Assembly (NCBI GenBank): GCA_002189035.1
Contig: NEEC01000002.1
Location: 3,929,001-3,993,000, forward strand
From: Utricularia gibba
Taxonomy: Eukaryota > Streptophyta > Magnoliopsida > Lamiales > Lentibulariaceae
DNA length: 64,000 nt
Direction of reading: 5' to 3'
The notes below the pieces were generated by a model. It did not search any database. It was not told the DNA's origin and saw only the letters and a program-made list of their open reading frames with translations. Below are positions 11,093-22,986 of this stretch, in pieces. The position numbers and the translations under genes were made by a program. Within the stretch, counting starts at the first letter, position 1, and each line of letters starts with the position of its first letter.

Positions 11093-12235
11093 TGATAAAC
11101 GAAAAATTACGCAATGTCATTAAATTGCAATTTTTCCTATCAAATAAATTTATAACCTAATACAACTTCAAGCATAAAACAATTATGAGCATAGTGATTA
11201 GGGTCGAACACGAAGGGCAGGTGCTTGCTATGCGAGTGTTAATGCATGTAATCAGTGTCACGTTGGTAAAATTGGTCTTAGCTAGGAATAAAACAGATCT
11301 ACGATGGAATGTAATAAGGAAAAGGTAACAAGTTGGGATTCGATAGTTTCTGGAATGGAATGGGTGATGCCTTGGGACTCCGTGGGGATGTATGACTATC
11401 ACTAAACAAGCTCACATAAATCAAAAATCATACAACTAACTTACAAGATCTAGGTTTACCCGGATTCTTGTTTTTCCCCCTAATCTTTGGTCTACCTCTA
11501 ATTAGGGTTGTTAGTTGGGTTTCACTACCTCCCCTCCTGGATCTATCCTGGTTTGCTAAGGAAGTAGTGTGACTTATGATTTATTAGGTCTAAGGATGGA
11601 TTAGCATATTTCTCCCCTTTTTACCCCAAGGCACCCCCCTAAGTGCTTAGCTACTCATGCTAATGGAAAGTAAAACATCTTCATAGCAGATACTAAGCAA
11701 CATCTTGGCTACAAATGCTAAACAACAACAAGCAATATGAAGCAAAAGTAGAACAGACACTTCGCTCACAAAGAAAATCCAAATCTAGTGTTAGCTAGGA
11801 ACAGTAAACATGAACCTGTGTTCTTCTGGTTCGTCATCCCCTCCTTCTTCCTCCAGAAAAATCTCCAGAAACTTGTCTTGAGTCTCCAAAGGTAGATCTG
11901 ACTTCTCTCTCATCTTTCCTCCCTTTTTGTCCAAAATCTCCTTTTTCCTCCTTGGATTTTGTGTGTACCACTTTTCAGACATTTGGACTCATCTTCTGCC
12001 AATACACTGTGCATATTGCGACCTGCACTGCATTGCTCGAGTAAAACTATTAGAAGGTTGAGACTAATCGTAGATTTAGTCCCAACTAAGACTAAAATAA
12101 CACAATTGCGGTACTTATGCACAAAAATATAAAACTAGGTAGTAAAACTAAATTTTTGTAGCACAATATGAATCTTTTCCATGCACTCAATCACTTAAAA
12201 ATATGTGTTATAACATTATGCTACAACGACACTAG
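11093..12235 (-). repeat. LTR family B, reverse copy
   Basis: Reverse complement of 39028-40192. Shared blocks include the ATCACCCATTCCATTCCAGAAAC segment, the wording around TTTACTCGAGCAATGCAGTGCAGGTCGCAA, and TAAGTGATTGAGTGCATGGAAAAG. It ends at TGATAAACG (11093). Across its right edge, the reverse strand reads CTTGAGGACAAG just before the LTR start, a motif commonly found upstream of the 3' LTR in Athila-type elements. That makes this more likely a 3' LTR remnant than a solo LTR. No matching target duplication was found. Confidence 0.75.
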
Positions 12236-13035
12236 ACTTGTCCTCAAGTCCTAACTAAAACTAACAGGAGCTAGCAATTGAGGTATTTCCAACAGCCATG
12301 CAGAGACTTGACATTTAGGTTCAGAATGTAGGAATTGAAAGGGTGCCAGTGTGCAAGACGGGTAATCACTCAAGTATACATGTGAATTTCATCAAAATAA
12401 GTGCTTTCAAAGATTAAATAAGCTAATATGACATTGTTAGACTTTCAATGGGATACTAGTGGTCTTTTTTCATTTCTTCCTCTCTTTACTTTTTTCATTT
12501 TGTACAGAGATCAAGAGCAGGGAAAGTTCCAAGCTTAACTCGGGCAATTTTTGCTCCCCTCCTTATTTCTCCTCAGGGTTTCCTACTATTGAACTCCTCT
12601 GAGTCATTCTCGTAACCTCACTTCTCTCTTTACTCTGTTGTCTACACACGCTTTTTAATTGTGTGTTGCATTTTAAGACATGGGGTTTCATCACCTTTTT
12701 TTTTATGATGACGCTTTTCTAACCCCCTCTTTTTTTTCATCTCTCTATAAGCCTTTCGACCACCTGTATCCATGAAAGCACCAAATATGTCAGCTTGCAC
12801 AAAAAAAAAATCTCGATTGCACAAATCAGAATTCATCACACATGTTGCTACCTCACCAAGATAAGTAGGTTAAAATTCATGCTCACAGGTGTAGAAACGG
12901 TTAAAACAAAATTCATGCATCCTGTACTTCATGAAAAGCATCACGCATGCATATGAAAATTCCTCAAATAGCTTGCAAAATTCTCCTGATCCTAGTACCG
13001 AACTACTAAATTACTCCTAACTTAGACTAACGCCC
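12236..13035. other. Possible internal 3' remnant of family B, otherwise noncoding
   Basis: No protein domain recognised. If 11093-12235 is a 3' LTR, this is where the element's untranslated 3' internal region would lie. Confidence 0.3.
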
Positions 13036-13093
13036 TAAAAAAATAAAATAAAATAAAATTAAAATTAAAATTAAAATTAAAATTAAAAATAAA
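13036..13093. repeat. AAAAT/AAAATT microsatellite
   Basis: Tandem AAAAT and AAAATT units, read directly. Confidence 0.9.
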
Positions 13094-13141
13094 GTAAATG
13101 TAAATCTTCCTATCAAATACTAAATTACTACTAACTTAGAC

Positions 13142-14497
13142 TACAAAGGGATGCTGAAAATACCCTTCAGAAGACTCTGTTGTTCACCAACCGCCAATAG
13201 CAAACGGCCTCTATGGTATCCACACGTGGAGAACTCCGTCAATAACCTTCTCAAGACCCTTGAATGCTGGTCGAATTCCTAAGGTGCTAGTAGTGAAAAA
13301 GCGCCTCCTTCTGGATCAATCTCAGAGAGCACGAAGACCTCGGAGCAGATCTCAAGATCTAAATCTTTTTTATAGATATTTTGTGACATATCAATTCATA
13401 TCCATACGAGATCTTTTATTTTGAGTTTAATCAATATTAATCTCAAAATAACTCTTTATTTAATTTATACACCTTACCAATTACATCTCATGTAATTGTG
13501 TCATTCTATTTTATATCGATGAGTGACTCCACTATTGTGTGTAACCCTATAGGCTTCCTCAATCAAGGCCGTAATAATTGATTTATTAATTAACTCTTAA
13601 TTAATCAAATCCATCATTATCGATCATTAGTGATGTCTAACAACATATCATGATCCCCAAGATTAAAGAATAATCAGGTGAACTGATTGAGCCTTTCCAT
13701 GATCAGCCACCATGCAATGAACAGCTTTCATCATACTTATATCTCATTCGACACCAGAACATGGGTGTGTGTCTTTCTGATGTATCGAACTTATAATTGC
13801 ATTCAAGCACTAACACTCAATGACCTGCTCAAACAATTCGAGTGTCATTACCCTGGGCCCAGGACTTACTGTTAGGCTTTGATGCAATTACTTGAGATAT
13901 GATCTCATCGCTAACATGAGTGATGAATCCTTTATTGATCAATCAACTATCTCCAAACTTAAGGAGTCACATCCCTACTCATTCATACTAGGCAAGCCAT
14001 GGTTAGGCTCCCATTAGTAATGAGCGAAAATGTAAGCTTAAGATTAAGATAACTTTGTTGACCTCAAGTCTAAGCTTACTTGCACGGGTGTCATATTCGA
14101 GATCTTGCTACTGACACTTGGTTAGCTTCTCATAGTAGCATCTTGAAGATGAGTCATCCAGTGAATCGATTCTCTAATGGACACCCACACATAGGTTCTA
14201 GTAATCTCATTACGTCAATTGTGAGAACCATTGCCTAAACAGTTTAGGGAACTCAATGTGTGCTACCTTATCTGTATTTATGATATCCTCATTTCACAAA
14301 TACTCTAGAAAGGGAGTGTTTAACTTTAGCATGAGTTCTTGAAGAATCTCACATTATGATCTCATCATTATTTCTGTAGCACATAGATCAAGTAGAGGAT
14401 TTTATCAATGATATAAATTTGATCACAATTGAAAGTAAATATCATAAGATAAGATCTGCGAATGAGTTGATTGTCTCTAGAACACATACACAAACAC
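13142..14497 (-). repeat. LTR family C, copy 1 (reverse)
   Basis: Matches 35400-36745 closely, including the AT hairpin (13580-13611), TTCGACACCAGAACATGGGT and GATTGTCTCTAGAACACA. About 100 bases of the LTR 3' end are missing at its left edge. No internal region is attached, so it is a truncated or solo LTR. The 62-codon ORF at 13687-13875 is a shadow reading of this LTR. Confidence 0.85.
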
Positions 14498-14689
14498 AAA
14501 CAGTATGAAAGCTACGCAAAATATGATATGATATGTTATGTATGCCTTGAGTTTGTGGTTCTATGGTCGGAGGTGGCTCTCTTGAGCGTAGAACCATGAA
14601 CAAGGGCACCTTATAAGTGAGAAAAGATAGTTATGGGGACTCACAGTGTGTTTCAAGTTTCTTTTATAATTTCTTTATATTCTTTCTTG

Positions 14690-15054
14690 ATTTGAAAAGT
14701 AAGGTCACAGTACAAGTACAAACGACAATCAACACCTGCAGAAAGGGGGATTCGACTAGATCGGCCTCCCCTATAAATAGGAGAAGTTCTAAAGAAAAGG
14801 GGTTTTCGACCCGAAGCCTCCAGACCTGTACCTCACTTCACCATCTCTGTCTAGTAAGGAATTTTTCCAGTGAGCTCTGATAGCTCCGTGGTTTTTTTGT
14901 CTTCCGGTGGTTTTCACGTAAAAAACTTTGCTTACCCTCATTCCTTTCATTCACATCGTACGAATCGCAAAAAAGCATAAAATCACGGTATCCCCGATCG
15001 CATTTGTAACCCAAAAATTGGTCCCATCTCGGAGACCGATTTTCACCCTCAACA
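14690..15054 (+). repeat. LTR family F, copy 1 (partial)
   Basis: Matches the downstream two thirds of the Tat-element LTRs at 44679-45207 and 54659-55101. Shared points are the promoter segment with CTATAAATAG (14771-14780), AGTTCTAAAGA, TCTAGTAAGGA and TTCCACGTAAAAA-like blocks, and the end CCGATTTT...CAACA at 15054. The first ~200 bases are absent. No PBS or gag follows. Confidence 0.7.
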
Positions 15055-15373
15055 GGTCCAATGATCAACCATGCTTTCTAGAGTTCTATGAATATGAGTA
15101 TATAGTTGCGTAGCTTGTTTACTAGGTTTGTATGAGTATGATATATGTATGCATAATATACTTTTCATTTTGAATCTATTTCATTATGAAGTTATGAACT
15201 ATGTTATACAAAAGTACTTGGACAAAGTCTTATATCTAGTTTACATGTGTAATTACCCATTTATTGTTTTAAGATCGTGTAATGAAAGACACCCTGAGCT
15301 CTAGTGTTTTAGCTAGGACTGGGTGGCCACGACTCATCTTTCCCGGGCCCTAAAAGAGGGTCGTGACAAGTTG
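15055..15373. other. Noncoding spacer between LTR fragments
   Basis: No gene seen. The segment CGGGCCCTAAAAGAGGGTCG at about 15347 is GC-rich compared with its surroundings and precedes the family-E fragment. Confidence 0.3.
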
Positions 15374-15692
15374 ATTCTATAATCCCACTAAATGAGGGAT
15401 GGTGTTATAATGATCACCGAGTAGCACTATTTTAAAATAACACTTCATAACTTGCGCAATCAGGTCAGTCCTAAAGGTTTACGCACATAGGTATGGGTGA
15501 ATTTTGAGCAATGTGGATCCTAAGTCCAAAACTTTTTTTGTGTTGTTTTTAAAACCTCACTTATTTTTTGTTTTCAATCTTTTTGAGTGTTGTTTAAAGG
15601 AAAATCCCAATAACAATTCCTTGTGGATATGATCTTATTTGATTACTTTGATGATTTCTGTGTACTTGCCGAATTACCATCAAGTAGGCTTG
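15374..15692 (+). repeat. LTR family E, 3' fragment
   Basis: Matches 22674-22984: CTATAATCCCAC, AACTTGCGCAA, TTTTGAGCAA(T/G)GTGGAT, CCAATAACAATTCC(T/C)TGTG, and the terminus ACCATCA. The 5' two thirds are missing. Confidence 0.75.
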
Positions 15693-16354
15693 AAGCTCGG
15701 CTTGACTCAGCTTGTATTGATAATTACATCAACTTTATTGTTCCCATCGCTCTAATTTCATGTCATCAACTCACCATTCACTAAAAAAACCTCCAGCATC
15801 CACATGGCCCCTATGTTCTCAACCAGGTTTTTATGGGCCGCCATGACCACTGACCCGTGACTTATGACCTAAATGTTGATGCAAGATGTCGCCTGAGGTG
15901 CCAGAAGCAAGCAAGCCATGCATGTGTAGTGAAATGAGACCCCTGCCCTCCATCATGATCCCTAACCTAAAATCAACATAAAATGCTAGAACTCACAATA
16001 ACAACAAGAAAGTATAAACCGAAGTCACCAACATTATCTGATTCAAAGTAAGAAGTTCCAACTCATAAAGTCACAACTCATAAATTTAGAAAGTATGCAA
16101 CATAAACAATCACAGATTACCAAGGTTCTTCTTCCAAGTTCTAAACTTTCACAACAAAGTTTCATGATCAAGTAAAGTAAATTCCAAAGGTTCTTCTTCC
16201 ACCTAAATAAAATAAGGTGAATATTATTAAAATTAGAAATAGAGCTACTGATATGGAATGAAAAATAAAAATTCTCATAACAATTTGGATTTTCTAATCC
16301 CATGAAGATGACAAACCCAATCACCGTCACATAAAGAACTTGAACAATCTCTTT
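15693..16354. other. Noncoding, 3' flank of the hAT remnant
   Basis: No domain recognised. On the reverse strand it lies just beyond the stop of the hAT transposase, so it may hold that transposon's subterminal sequence. No terminal inverted repeat was found. Confidence 0.3.
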
Positions 16355-17960
16355 TCACAAAGAAGCACAATATGGATCAAGAACCCTTTCTCGGGTACTA
16401 AAATTTGATTCAATGCAACCGTAGTAAAAAAAATAGATAAAAATATCACATGACATGTGTGATAATATCTTGTAGTTCACTTCATTTGCCTTCCACCACA
16501 ACAACACATCAAATTTTAAGGATTCTTGTTCATTTTTGTCTCAAAACAGTTTTTCTTCCAAATAAAGCTCTAACTCAGACTTTTCTAGTTGGAGGCTTTC
16601 TGAAACATTTAAAAATTGATTAAACTCAGACCATCCAATAAATAACTGACTGTCTGAATGTGAAATATCAACAGAAGAGCCAATCCAGTTAAAATTTGGC
16701 ATATCATTTGAGTCCTTCATAGATTTATACTCATTGAATAAATCCTATAATTTGTTATAAACTTTGAGAATGTTTTGAGAGCATTCTTCTTTTGAGTAAA
16801 TAGCAGAATATGCAAAGTCAACCATCTTCATCTTAAATCAAGAATCTAAAATTGCAGCAATGGACATCACTAAATTGCACTCCTTCCAATATTTTTCAAA
16901 CTTGTCTTTTATCTTAGCAATCATATCCCACGGGTACTCTGAATAACTGCAAGGAACTTGCTTAATGTGATGTAGTCTGTCTTTGATATCATCTTAGTGG
17001 CCTCATATAACGCTTCAAAGATTTTTGTACTCTTGTCAATTTTCTTCCAATCTTGCTGTGATGGATAAGAAATAAATTTATGATCCATTTCTGTAAAAAT
17101 AGGAAAGACATGCTTGTACTTTGAAACCACGATCAATATTCCATACATAGAATTCCAATGGGTCAAGCAATCATAAATCAATTTCTTAGAAGATAGTTTC
17201 ATTTGATGAACGACTCTGTAAAACTTCTTAAATCTCGCTCCTGATGCAGTGATATATCAAACACCATCTCTGATCACTTGAATGAATTTCTAATCTTCAA
17301 CAATCCATCTTGAGTGGTACACCTAATATGAAACATTTTTCCCCTTTGGCAAGCGGCGAACACTTAAAAAAGTTTCTCTTAATAACTGAATCACCCCATC
17401 ATTTGTCGAAGCAGTATCAACTGCAATACAGAACACTTTTCCTCCAATTTTCCAATCTCTAATACATCGACCCACTATTCAACAATTTCTATCCCCGAAT
17501 GTGGAGGGGGAATATCAATAAAAGCACAAAATGACCCGTAACACACATATAAGAGATCCCTTGTGATGAGCACTTTTATATATTAGTGGTAAGAGAAATA
17601 TTTCTTACCCTCTTTAAAAGTGTCTTCAATTTTTTCTTTTCTTTGTCATACACAAACACAATCATTTTTAACTGTATCTCAAGATATCTTTATATAGTTA
17701 GGTCGGAAAAGTTTCATCAAAAATGTAAATTCTTCTTCTCCAACCACACTAAAGGTTGACTCGTGCATAAGTATCCAATGTGCCACAGATTCACGTGTTT
17801 TTTCATGATTGTATGTATCATTCGAAATAATGGGCCCTTCCACTTTAGATCCCATCAGTTGAAGATTTAACTTTCTCTGATACTTCAAGAAAATTGCACT
17901 AGCTGAACATGTTTTTTTCCAAATTCATTTTTCAAGTAAGTAGTTGACTGATTCTATCCT
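16355..17960 (-). pseudogene. hAT transposase, RICESLEEPER-type, frameshifted
   Basis: Reading on the reverse strand from right to left. A fragment resembling the end of a BED finger (STTYLKNEF, ~17930) comes first. Then come NHEKTRESVAHWILMHESTFSVVGEEEF (17679-17888), the LTRWNSTY-like core LTHWNSMYGIL...YKHVFPIFTEMDHKFISYPSQQDWKK (16921-17202), and finally KSELELYLEEKL, FDVLLWWKANEVNYKILSHMSCDI and TRERVLDPYCASL up to the TGA at 16355-16357. The last part is the hAT dimerisation region. The order is complete from N- to C-terminal regions, but frames are broken several times. No terminal inverted repeats or 8-bp duplication were found. Function is lost. Confidence 0.75.
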
Positions 17961-18339
17961 AGGACATACAATAGAAACATGTTCGTTGAGAGAAGAAAAT
18001 GCAGGAGTGAACGGTATGGGATATATGGAAAATCAAGGAGGATGGTACCAATCTTGGCATGTAGCTCGAAAACACCCCAATATGAGCTAGAGGAGCGGCA
18101 ATGCACTGAATCAACATCTATTGTAGTAGAATCAGCCGTAGCAAGTAACCTAGCATGAACCTATGCAACAAGGTCAACCACAGGAATAGACTTACTGGAA
18201 ACGTTAGCATAAGCAATTACAGCAAAGACCATATTAGCCCCTTCATCTAAGGATTGATTAGGTTCAACAACAATCATATATGGAAAAAAAAAATGATGAG
18301 GAGTATGCTAGAGGAAACCTACAAGGATAGAAAAGAAAG

Positions 18340-20192
18340 CAAAACAGAAAAGGAGTCAATTCAAGGAGCCATCAAGAACCTTCAAAAGCAAGCTGGATAA
18401 TTGGCAACATGAGTTGGAGAAATCGAGAGCAAATCGGAAAAGCTGCCTTCTCAACCTTTTGTGAACCCACAAGTAAATATTTCAATGATCGAGTTGAAAA
18501 GCAAGAAGAAATTGTTGGAAACTGAAGTGATGCTACCTCTAAATCAGCTCAGTGAAGAACTCATGCAAGAAACAAGCCAGGAAGAAAATCTTGAACAAGA
18601 TAGTGGCAAAGGACAGTCTGAACACACAGCCACTGAAGAACAAGAAAGAAGAAACGATCCGGGAAGAAAATCATGAACAAGGTGTCAAGGAGATAGAGGA
18701 ACAATACAAAGAAAGCTAAAATGCACAGAATTTTTTCTATCTTGAACTCAACTATGTGACCATGAAGGTAGTTGATTATTTGAAACAGGTTTCAAGAGGA
18801 CTCAAAATTCTGAAAGAATTATGCTTGGATTTGAATGTTGCTCTCATTGAAAGTATTACAACTCTAACTAACAAGTGACTTCCCCTAAATGTGGGGATAC
18901 AAGTACTTATTATATTTCTGTAGAGATTGATGGAAATGATTTTCAAGGGCCATGGCTGATCAAGGAGCAGCGATCAACATGATGTCATTGGATGTCAATG
19001 AGTCTCTTGGACTTGAAATCTTGAGGAAGACTAACACGAGACTATTTCTAGCAACAAGAGTAACTACCATTCCAGAAGGAATTGGTAAGGATGTGCTAGT
19101 GCAATTGTTGAAGACCTTGTACCCAGTTGATTTTGTGGTGGTGAAGATGCCTTCGATCAAAGAAGATGACGACATCATTATTCTAAAAAGGCCATTCTTA
19201 GCCACTATTGATTCACCTATTAGATGCAAGAAGGGAGAAATGACTGTGGGATATAAAGATGATTTTGTGGCGTTTAGTGCTTGTGAACCCAAAGTTGAGA
19301 TTTACGAAGTTGGAACACTAATGGAAGAAGAAGGTGCTGAAGATAGTGTTGTTGGTGACCACAAAGATACCATTGATGATTTGGTAGAATAAGTATACAC
19401 ACACGAGATGGAAGAATTGGTCATCATGGTAGATGTTGATGAAGAAGCAAGTTTGATGCAAGTGTTGGATGTCTAGAGGTCTTTGAATGACGTAGGACTT
19501 GCAGAGGTCTCTTTTGGGAAGAGACCTAAACTGAAGCCACTCTCAAACACTTAAAGTCTTATTTCTTTGGAGAAGATAGCACTTTGACTATTACTGTTAG
19601 TACATATCTAACCCTGGAGCAAAACAAAAAGCTCTCAGAGGTATTAAAGAAACACAGAAAAGCAATTGGATAGACTGTAGAGGACATCCAAGGAATATGC
19701 CCATCAGTTCGGATACTCTTAGAAGATGATGCCAAGCCAATACGACAAGTGTAGAAAAGAGTAAATCCGATTTTAATGGAAGTTGTGAAAAAAGAGATAG
19801 AGAAGCTGTTGAAGGTGGAGATGATTTATTCCATTTTAGACAGAAAATGTGTTAGTCTTATTCACATGGTGTGAAAGAAAATAGGAATCCAACTTGTTAC
19901 CAATTCTGAAGGGAAGCAAGTCACCACGCGAGTGGAAAATGGATGGAGAGTGTGTAGTGATTACCGATGTCATGAGAAAGGGCCACTACCCTCTCCTCTT
20001 TATTGATCAAATGCTTGATAAGCTTAGTTGGAGAAATATTACTGTTTTCTTGATGGATATTCACGTTACAACCAAGTGATAGTTGCACCCGAAGATCAAG
20101 AGAAGACAACATTCACTTGTTCATTTTGTATGCTTGCTTATAGGAGAACATTTGATCTATGTAATACTCCTACTATATTTCAAAAGTACGTA
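18340..20192 (+). pseudogene. Decayed Ty3/gypsy gag tail - protease - RT start
   Basis: About 18355-18560 is the gag tail (AIKNLQKQAG, LPSQPFVNPQVN after frame correction). 18890-19390 is the retropepsin region: MADQGAAINMMSLDVNESLGL replaces the usual LCDLGASIN site, and IILKRPFLAT corresponds to the ILGRPFL motif. 19600-20190 gives LEQNKKLSEVLKKH, EVVKKEIEKLLKVEMIY, YYCFLDGYSRYNQVIVAPEDQEKTTFTC and FDLCNTPTIFQ, the first RT motifs of Athila-type gypsy elements. Several stops. It ends at 20192, directly against a hAT terminus. Confidence 0.75.
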
Positions 20193-20194
20193 AC

Positions 20195-21385
20195 TAGGGA
20201 TGAAACTCTTAGCCCAAGCCTATGGGTCAGCCTAGTGCGACCCAGAAAAAATTCAGGCTTGGGCCTAAATGTTAATGACTTATTGAGCTTTTTTAGCCCG
20301 AAGCCGAAGCCCTTAGGGCTTAGGGCCCCAAAAGCCTGATGGGCTTAAGGCTCTACTTGAGTTCAGGTTTTATGCATCAAAGTAGCTTCATTTATTATTC
20401 AAAAAATTCTCAAACAAGTTGGCAACCTCCACATAGAAAATTGATTTGGTACAAATTTTTTCTCATGTATTCAATGTACTTATCTTGTGAATCTAGTTTT
20501 CATATCGCCTTTATTTTTTTGATATCATTCTCATTTCATCTAAATCAATTGAACACAGGTAAGATTTTTTTCTCAAGTCATCAATTTTTAAGATATCAAT
20601 CATCTTTCAGCATCTGAACAATTTTTGGAAAAAAAAGGAATTTTTATATTTATTATAGTTTTTGATGTTTATTTTATAATGGTCAATTTCATGTTAGTTG
20701 ATTTTTTTACGTTTATTCATTTGTATTGGCATGGATATGAATAATCTTGAAGACATATTATAGTCATATTTATCATCTCCTACATCTTCAATTGGAAAGG
20801 ATTTAGAAGACATCAGTGACACTATTGTAAGAAAATGTTGACTTGTGGTAGAAAATCAAGTACATCTTATTTATTAAGGCATACTCGAAGTTCTCTGAAA
20901 TCTCCAAAATTTCATGATATAAGTTGTTTACTTAGTGATCAAACTACTTTGGTCAAAAAAGCAAAATTTAATCATAATGAATTTTGAGATTCAGTAGCAA
21001 GAGCATATATCATGTATGATCTTCCATTTATTACTGTTGAATATGAAGGATTTAATGTTGCAAATGGAATTCTTTATCCACATTTTAGATCTATTAGCAC
21101 AATAACTGTAAGAGCTGATTGTCCACTATACTTGGACAACTGTTACTATTAAAGGATATATAACTATGATTGCTCATTATGTTGATAAAAATTAGAAATT
21201 AAACTCTAAATTGCTTGCATTTGTGAAATTGAATGGTTCCCATATTGGAGAGTTATTAGTAGGCAAGCCATATGGAGTACTAAGAAATTGGATAAGCTAC
21301 ATCCAATGAAAGTATGGTGAGAATTTTGAAAGAAAGGTTTCAAATGCAGAATTGATTATTTTGTGATGGTGATTAAGCATCATGA
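20195..21385 (+). pseudogene. hAT transposon 5' part with transposase fragment
   Basis: Starts with TAGGGATGAAA (20195-20205), which resembles plant hAT terminal repeats. A subterminal block rich in GGGCTT/AAGCCC motifs follows (20207-20345). The transposase resembles Ac/RICESLEEPER proteins: a BED-like tail (CGRKSSTSYLLRHTRSS, ~20840), then SVARAYIMYDLPFITVEYEGF, PHFRSISTITVRADC, WTTVTIKGYITMIAHYVD and NGSHIGELL. Stops occur throughout, and the C-terminal half and the second terminus are absent. The break at 21385 joins an inverted gypsy pol. It stops a different gypsy copy at 20192 and lies opposite in strand to the hAT at 16355-17960. Confidence 0.65.
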
Positions 21386-21389
21386 AAGA

Positions 21390-21885
21390 TTTGTTGGTAT
21401 AATGTTGTTTGGTCATCACATCAACTTTACCATTTTATGTTGAAGATCACTTGCTTTCTCTAGGTTTGTCACTAGTCATAATCATGGCTTGGTGGCCTGG
21501 TATGCCTTGTGATGAAGTTAATCAGGAAGATGACAACCTTTCCTATAAATCATGTAGTATGGAGACATCTCAATCGGATTATTGTAAGTTGTATAGTATG
21601 CCTATAATGCTTCATTTATTCTTAAGCTCCAATCTCGTCTATTTGGGTTCACGGTCTGCTCCAATATCCTCTTTACTTCTCGATTTGATATCTATGCCAT
21701 GCCATTTTTTTGAGGATGTCTGGATGTAGAAGGTGGTGGACGACTTCACACTTGGCTAGTGCATTTTTTATGGCATGATTCATGAAATGGGTGCCATGAT
21801 TAGAGATGATGATCATTGGATGACAAATTATGAGTATAAGATAATGATTGATAACTGATTTTTTGTCATTCCAAAACATATTTTT
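21390..21885 (-). pseudogene. Gypsy integrase C-terminal part
   Basis: Reverse strand: WNDKKSVIN, PMIIISNHGTHFMNHAIKNALAKCEVVHHLLHPD (DDE core around the second acidic residue, D changed to N), then EVSNREVKRILEQTVNPNRRDWS, EALWAY and MSPYYMIYRKGCHLPD after small frame shifts. This is the standard tail of Athila-type integrase. It continues the pol fragment at 22987-24235 across the LTR-E segment. Confidence 0.7.
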
Positions 21886-21889
21886 CCAT

Positions 21890-22984
21890 TACTCTTGAGT
21901 GTTGTTTTTATTTATTTTAGACTCCACTTTCTCATTATTCTCAATTGATTTTGCATCTTTCATACTACTGTGATCTTTTTGGAGATAAAGTGTATTTTTG
22001 GATTTTTAGGGCACTTTTGGATTGATTTGAGGAGAAATCAAGACCCACCAAATTATGGACTTGATGGACTACGAATCTCAGCCAAGACTTGGTCAAATGA
22101 TGAAGATTTGGTCTAATTTTCATGGATAAGATAGAGATATGAAGATGATCTTCGAAGATTTGGATAGAACATCTTATCCAAACCCATCAAACAAGCTCAA
22201 TAGGAAGACTTGGATCTACTCTCCTATAAATACCCTACTCTCTCAACCATAATAGACGTCCTTTGACCACTTTTCCTTTGTATTTTTCCTATTTTCATGT
22301 CTATTTTTATGTTAGAGTCGAGTCTGTGCATATAGGACATTGCGACTGAGGATCTGCAGTGAAGCTTTGCTTGCTCAAGTCCTGTGCGTGTGACTGCTTT
22401 CCTACGTTTTTCGACATTTAAATTGAGGTTTGATTTTGTTTTTCCAAACGTTTTCTTTACCACCGTGCTCTTTAGTATCACATAACATGAAGGGAGTGTG
22501 AGAGAATCAAAGGTTGGCCTCAAGTACCTAAGGAGAAGGGCTCAATCGAACATCGTTGGTAAGGTACATTCTGTCTAATCTGTCTACGAGATGTGAGGTG
22601 TAGGGGTTAGATTTCGGTGTGGGGAAAACATGGGTTATCATAAGAGGTGAAATGGCTCTGGTGGCGTGGGGTATTCCATAATCCCACAAAATAAGGGACG
22701 GTACTATAACGGTCACCGACTAACACTATTTCAGAATAACACCCCCAAAGCTTGCGCAAGCAGGTTAGTCTTCAAGGTTTGCACACACACAAGGGACGAG
22801 TTTTGAGCAAGGTGGATTTTCGATCCAAGGCCACTTTTCTTATTATTGTTAAACCCAAATCTCTCTTGTGTTTTCAGTTTTTATGAGTCTTTGTTTGAAA
22901 AGAAAATTCCAATAACAATTCCCTGTGCATACGATCTTATTTTATTACTTCGACGGTTTCTGTGCACTTGCAGAATCACCATCA
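21890..22984 (+). repeat. LTR family E, near-complete copy
   Basis: About 1.1 kb. It has a promoter-like CCTATAAATACC at about 22223-22233 and ends ACCATCA (22984), as in the copy at 15374-15692. It interrupts an inverted gypsy integrase. The left end is not clear-cut: no 5-bp target duplication was found, and the two integrase flanks overlap by about 15 codons. Confidence 0.65.
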
Positions 22985-22986
22985 GT

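Noticed and set aside
11093-12264. Solo LTR B with AACAG target duplication
   Set aside because: AACAG at 11088-11092 recurs near 12262, but not next to a valid CA/TG LTR terminus; the motif before the LTR start fits a 3' LTR with attached internal sequence better.
13687-13875. A 62-codon ORF found nearly identical at 13687-13875 (+) and 24612-24800 (-)
   Set aside because: Both lie inside LTR C copies of opposite orientation; the conservation is that of the LTR, and no domain, start context or third-copy reading supports a protein.
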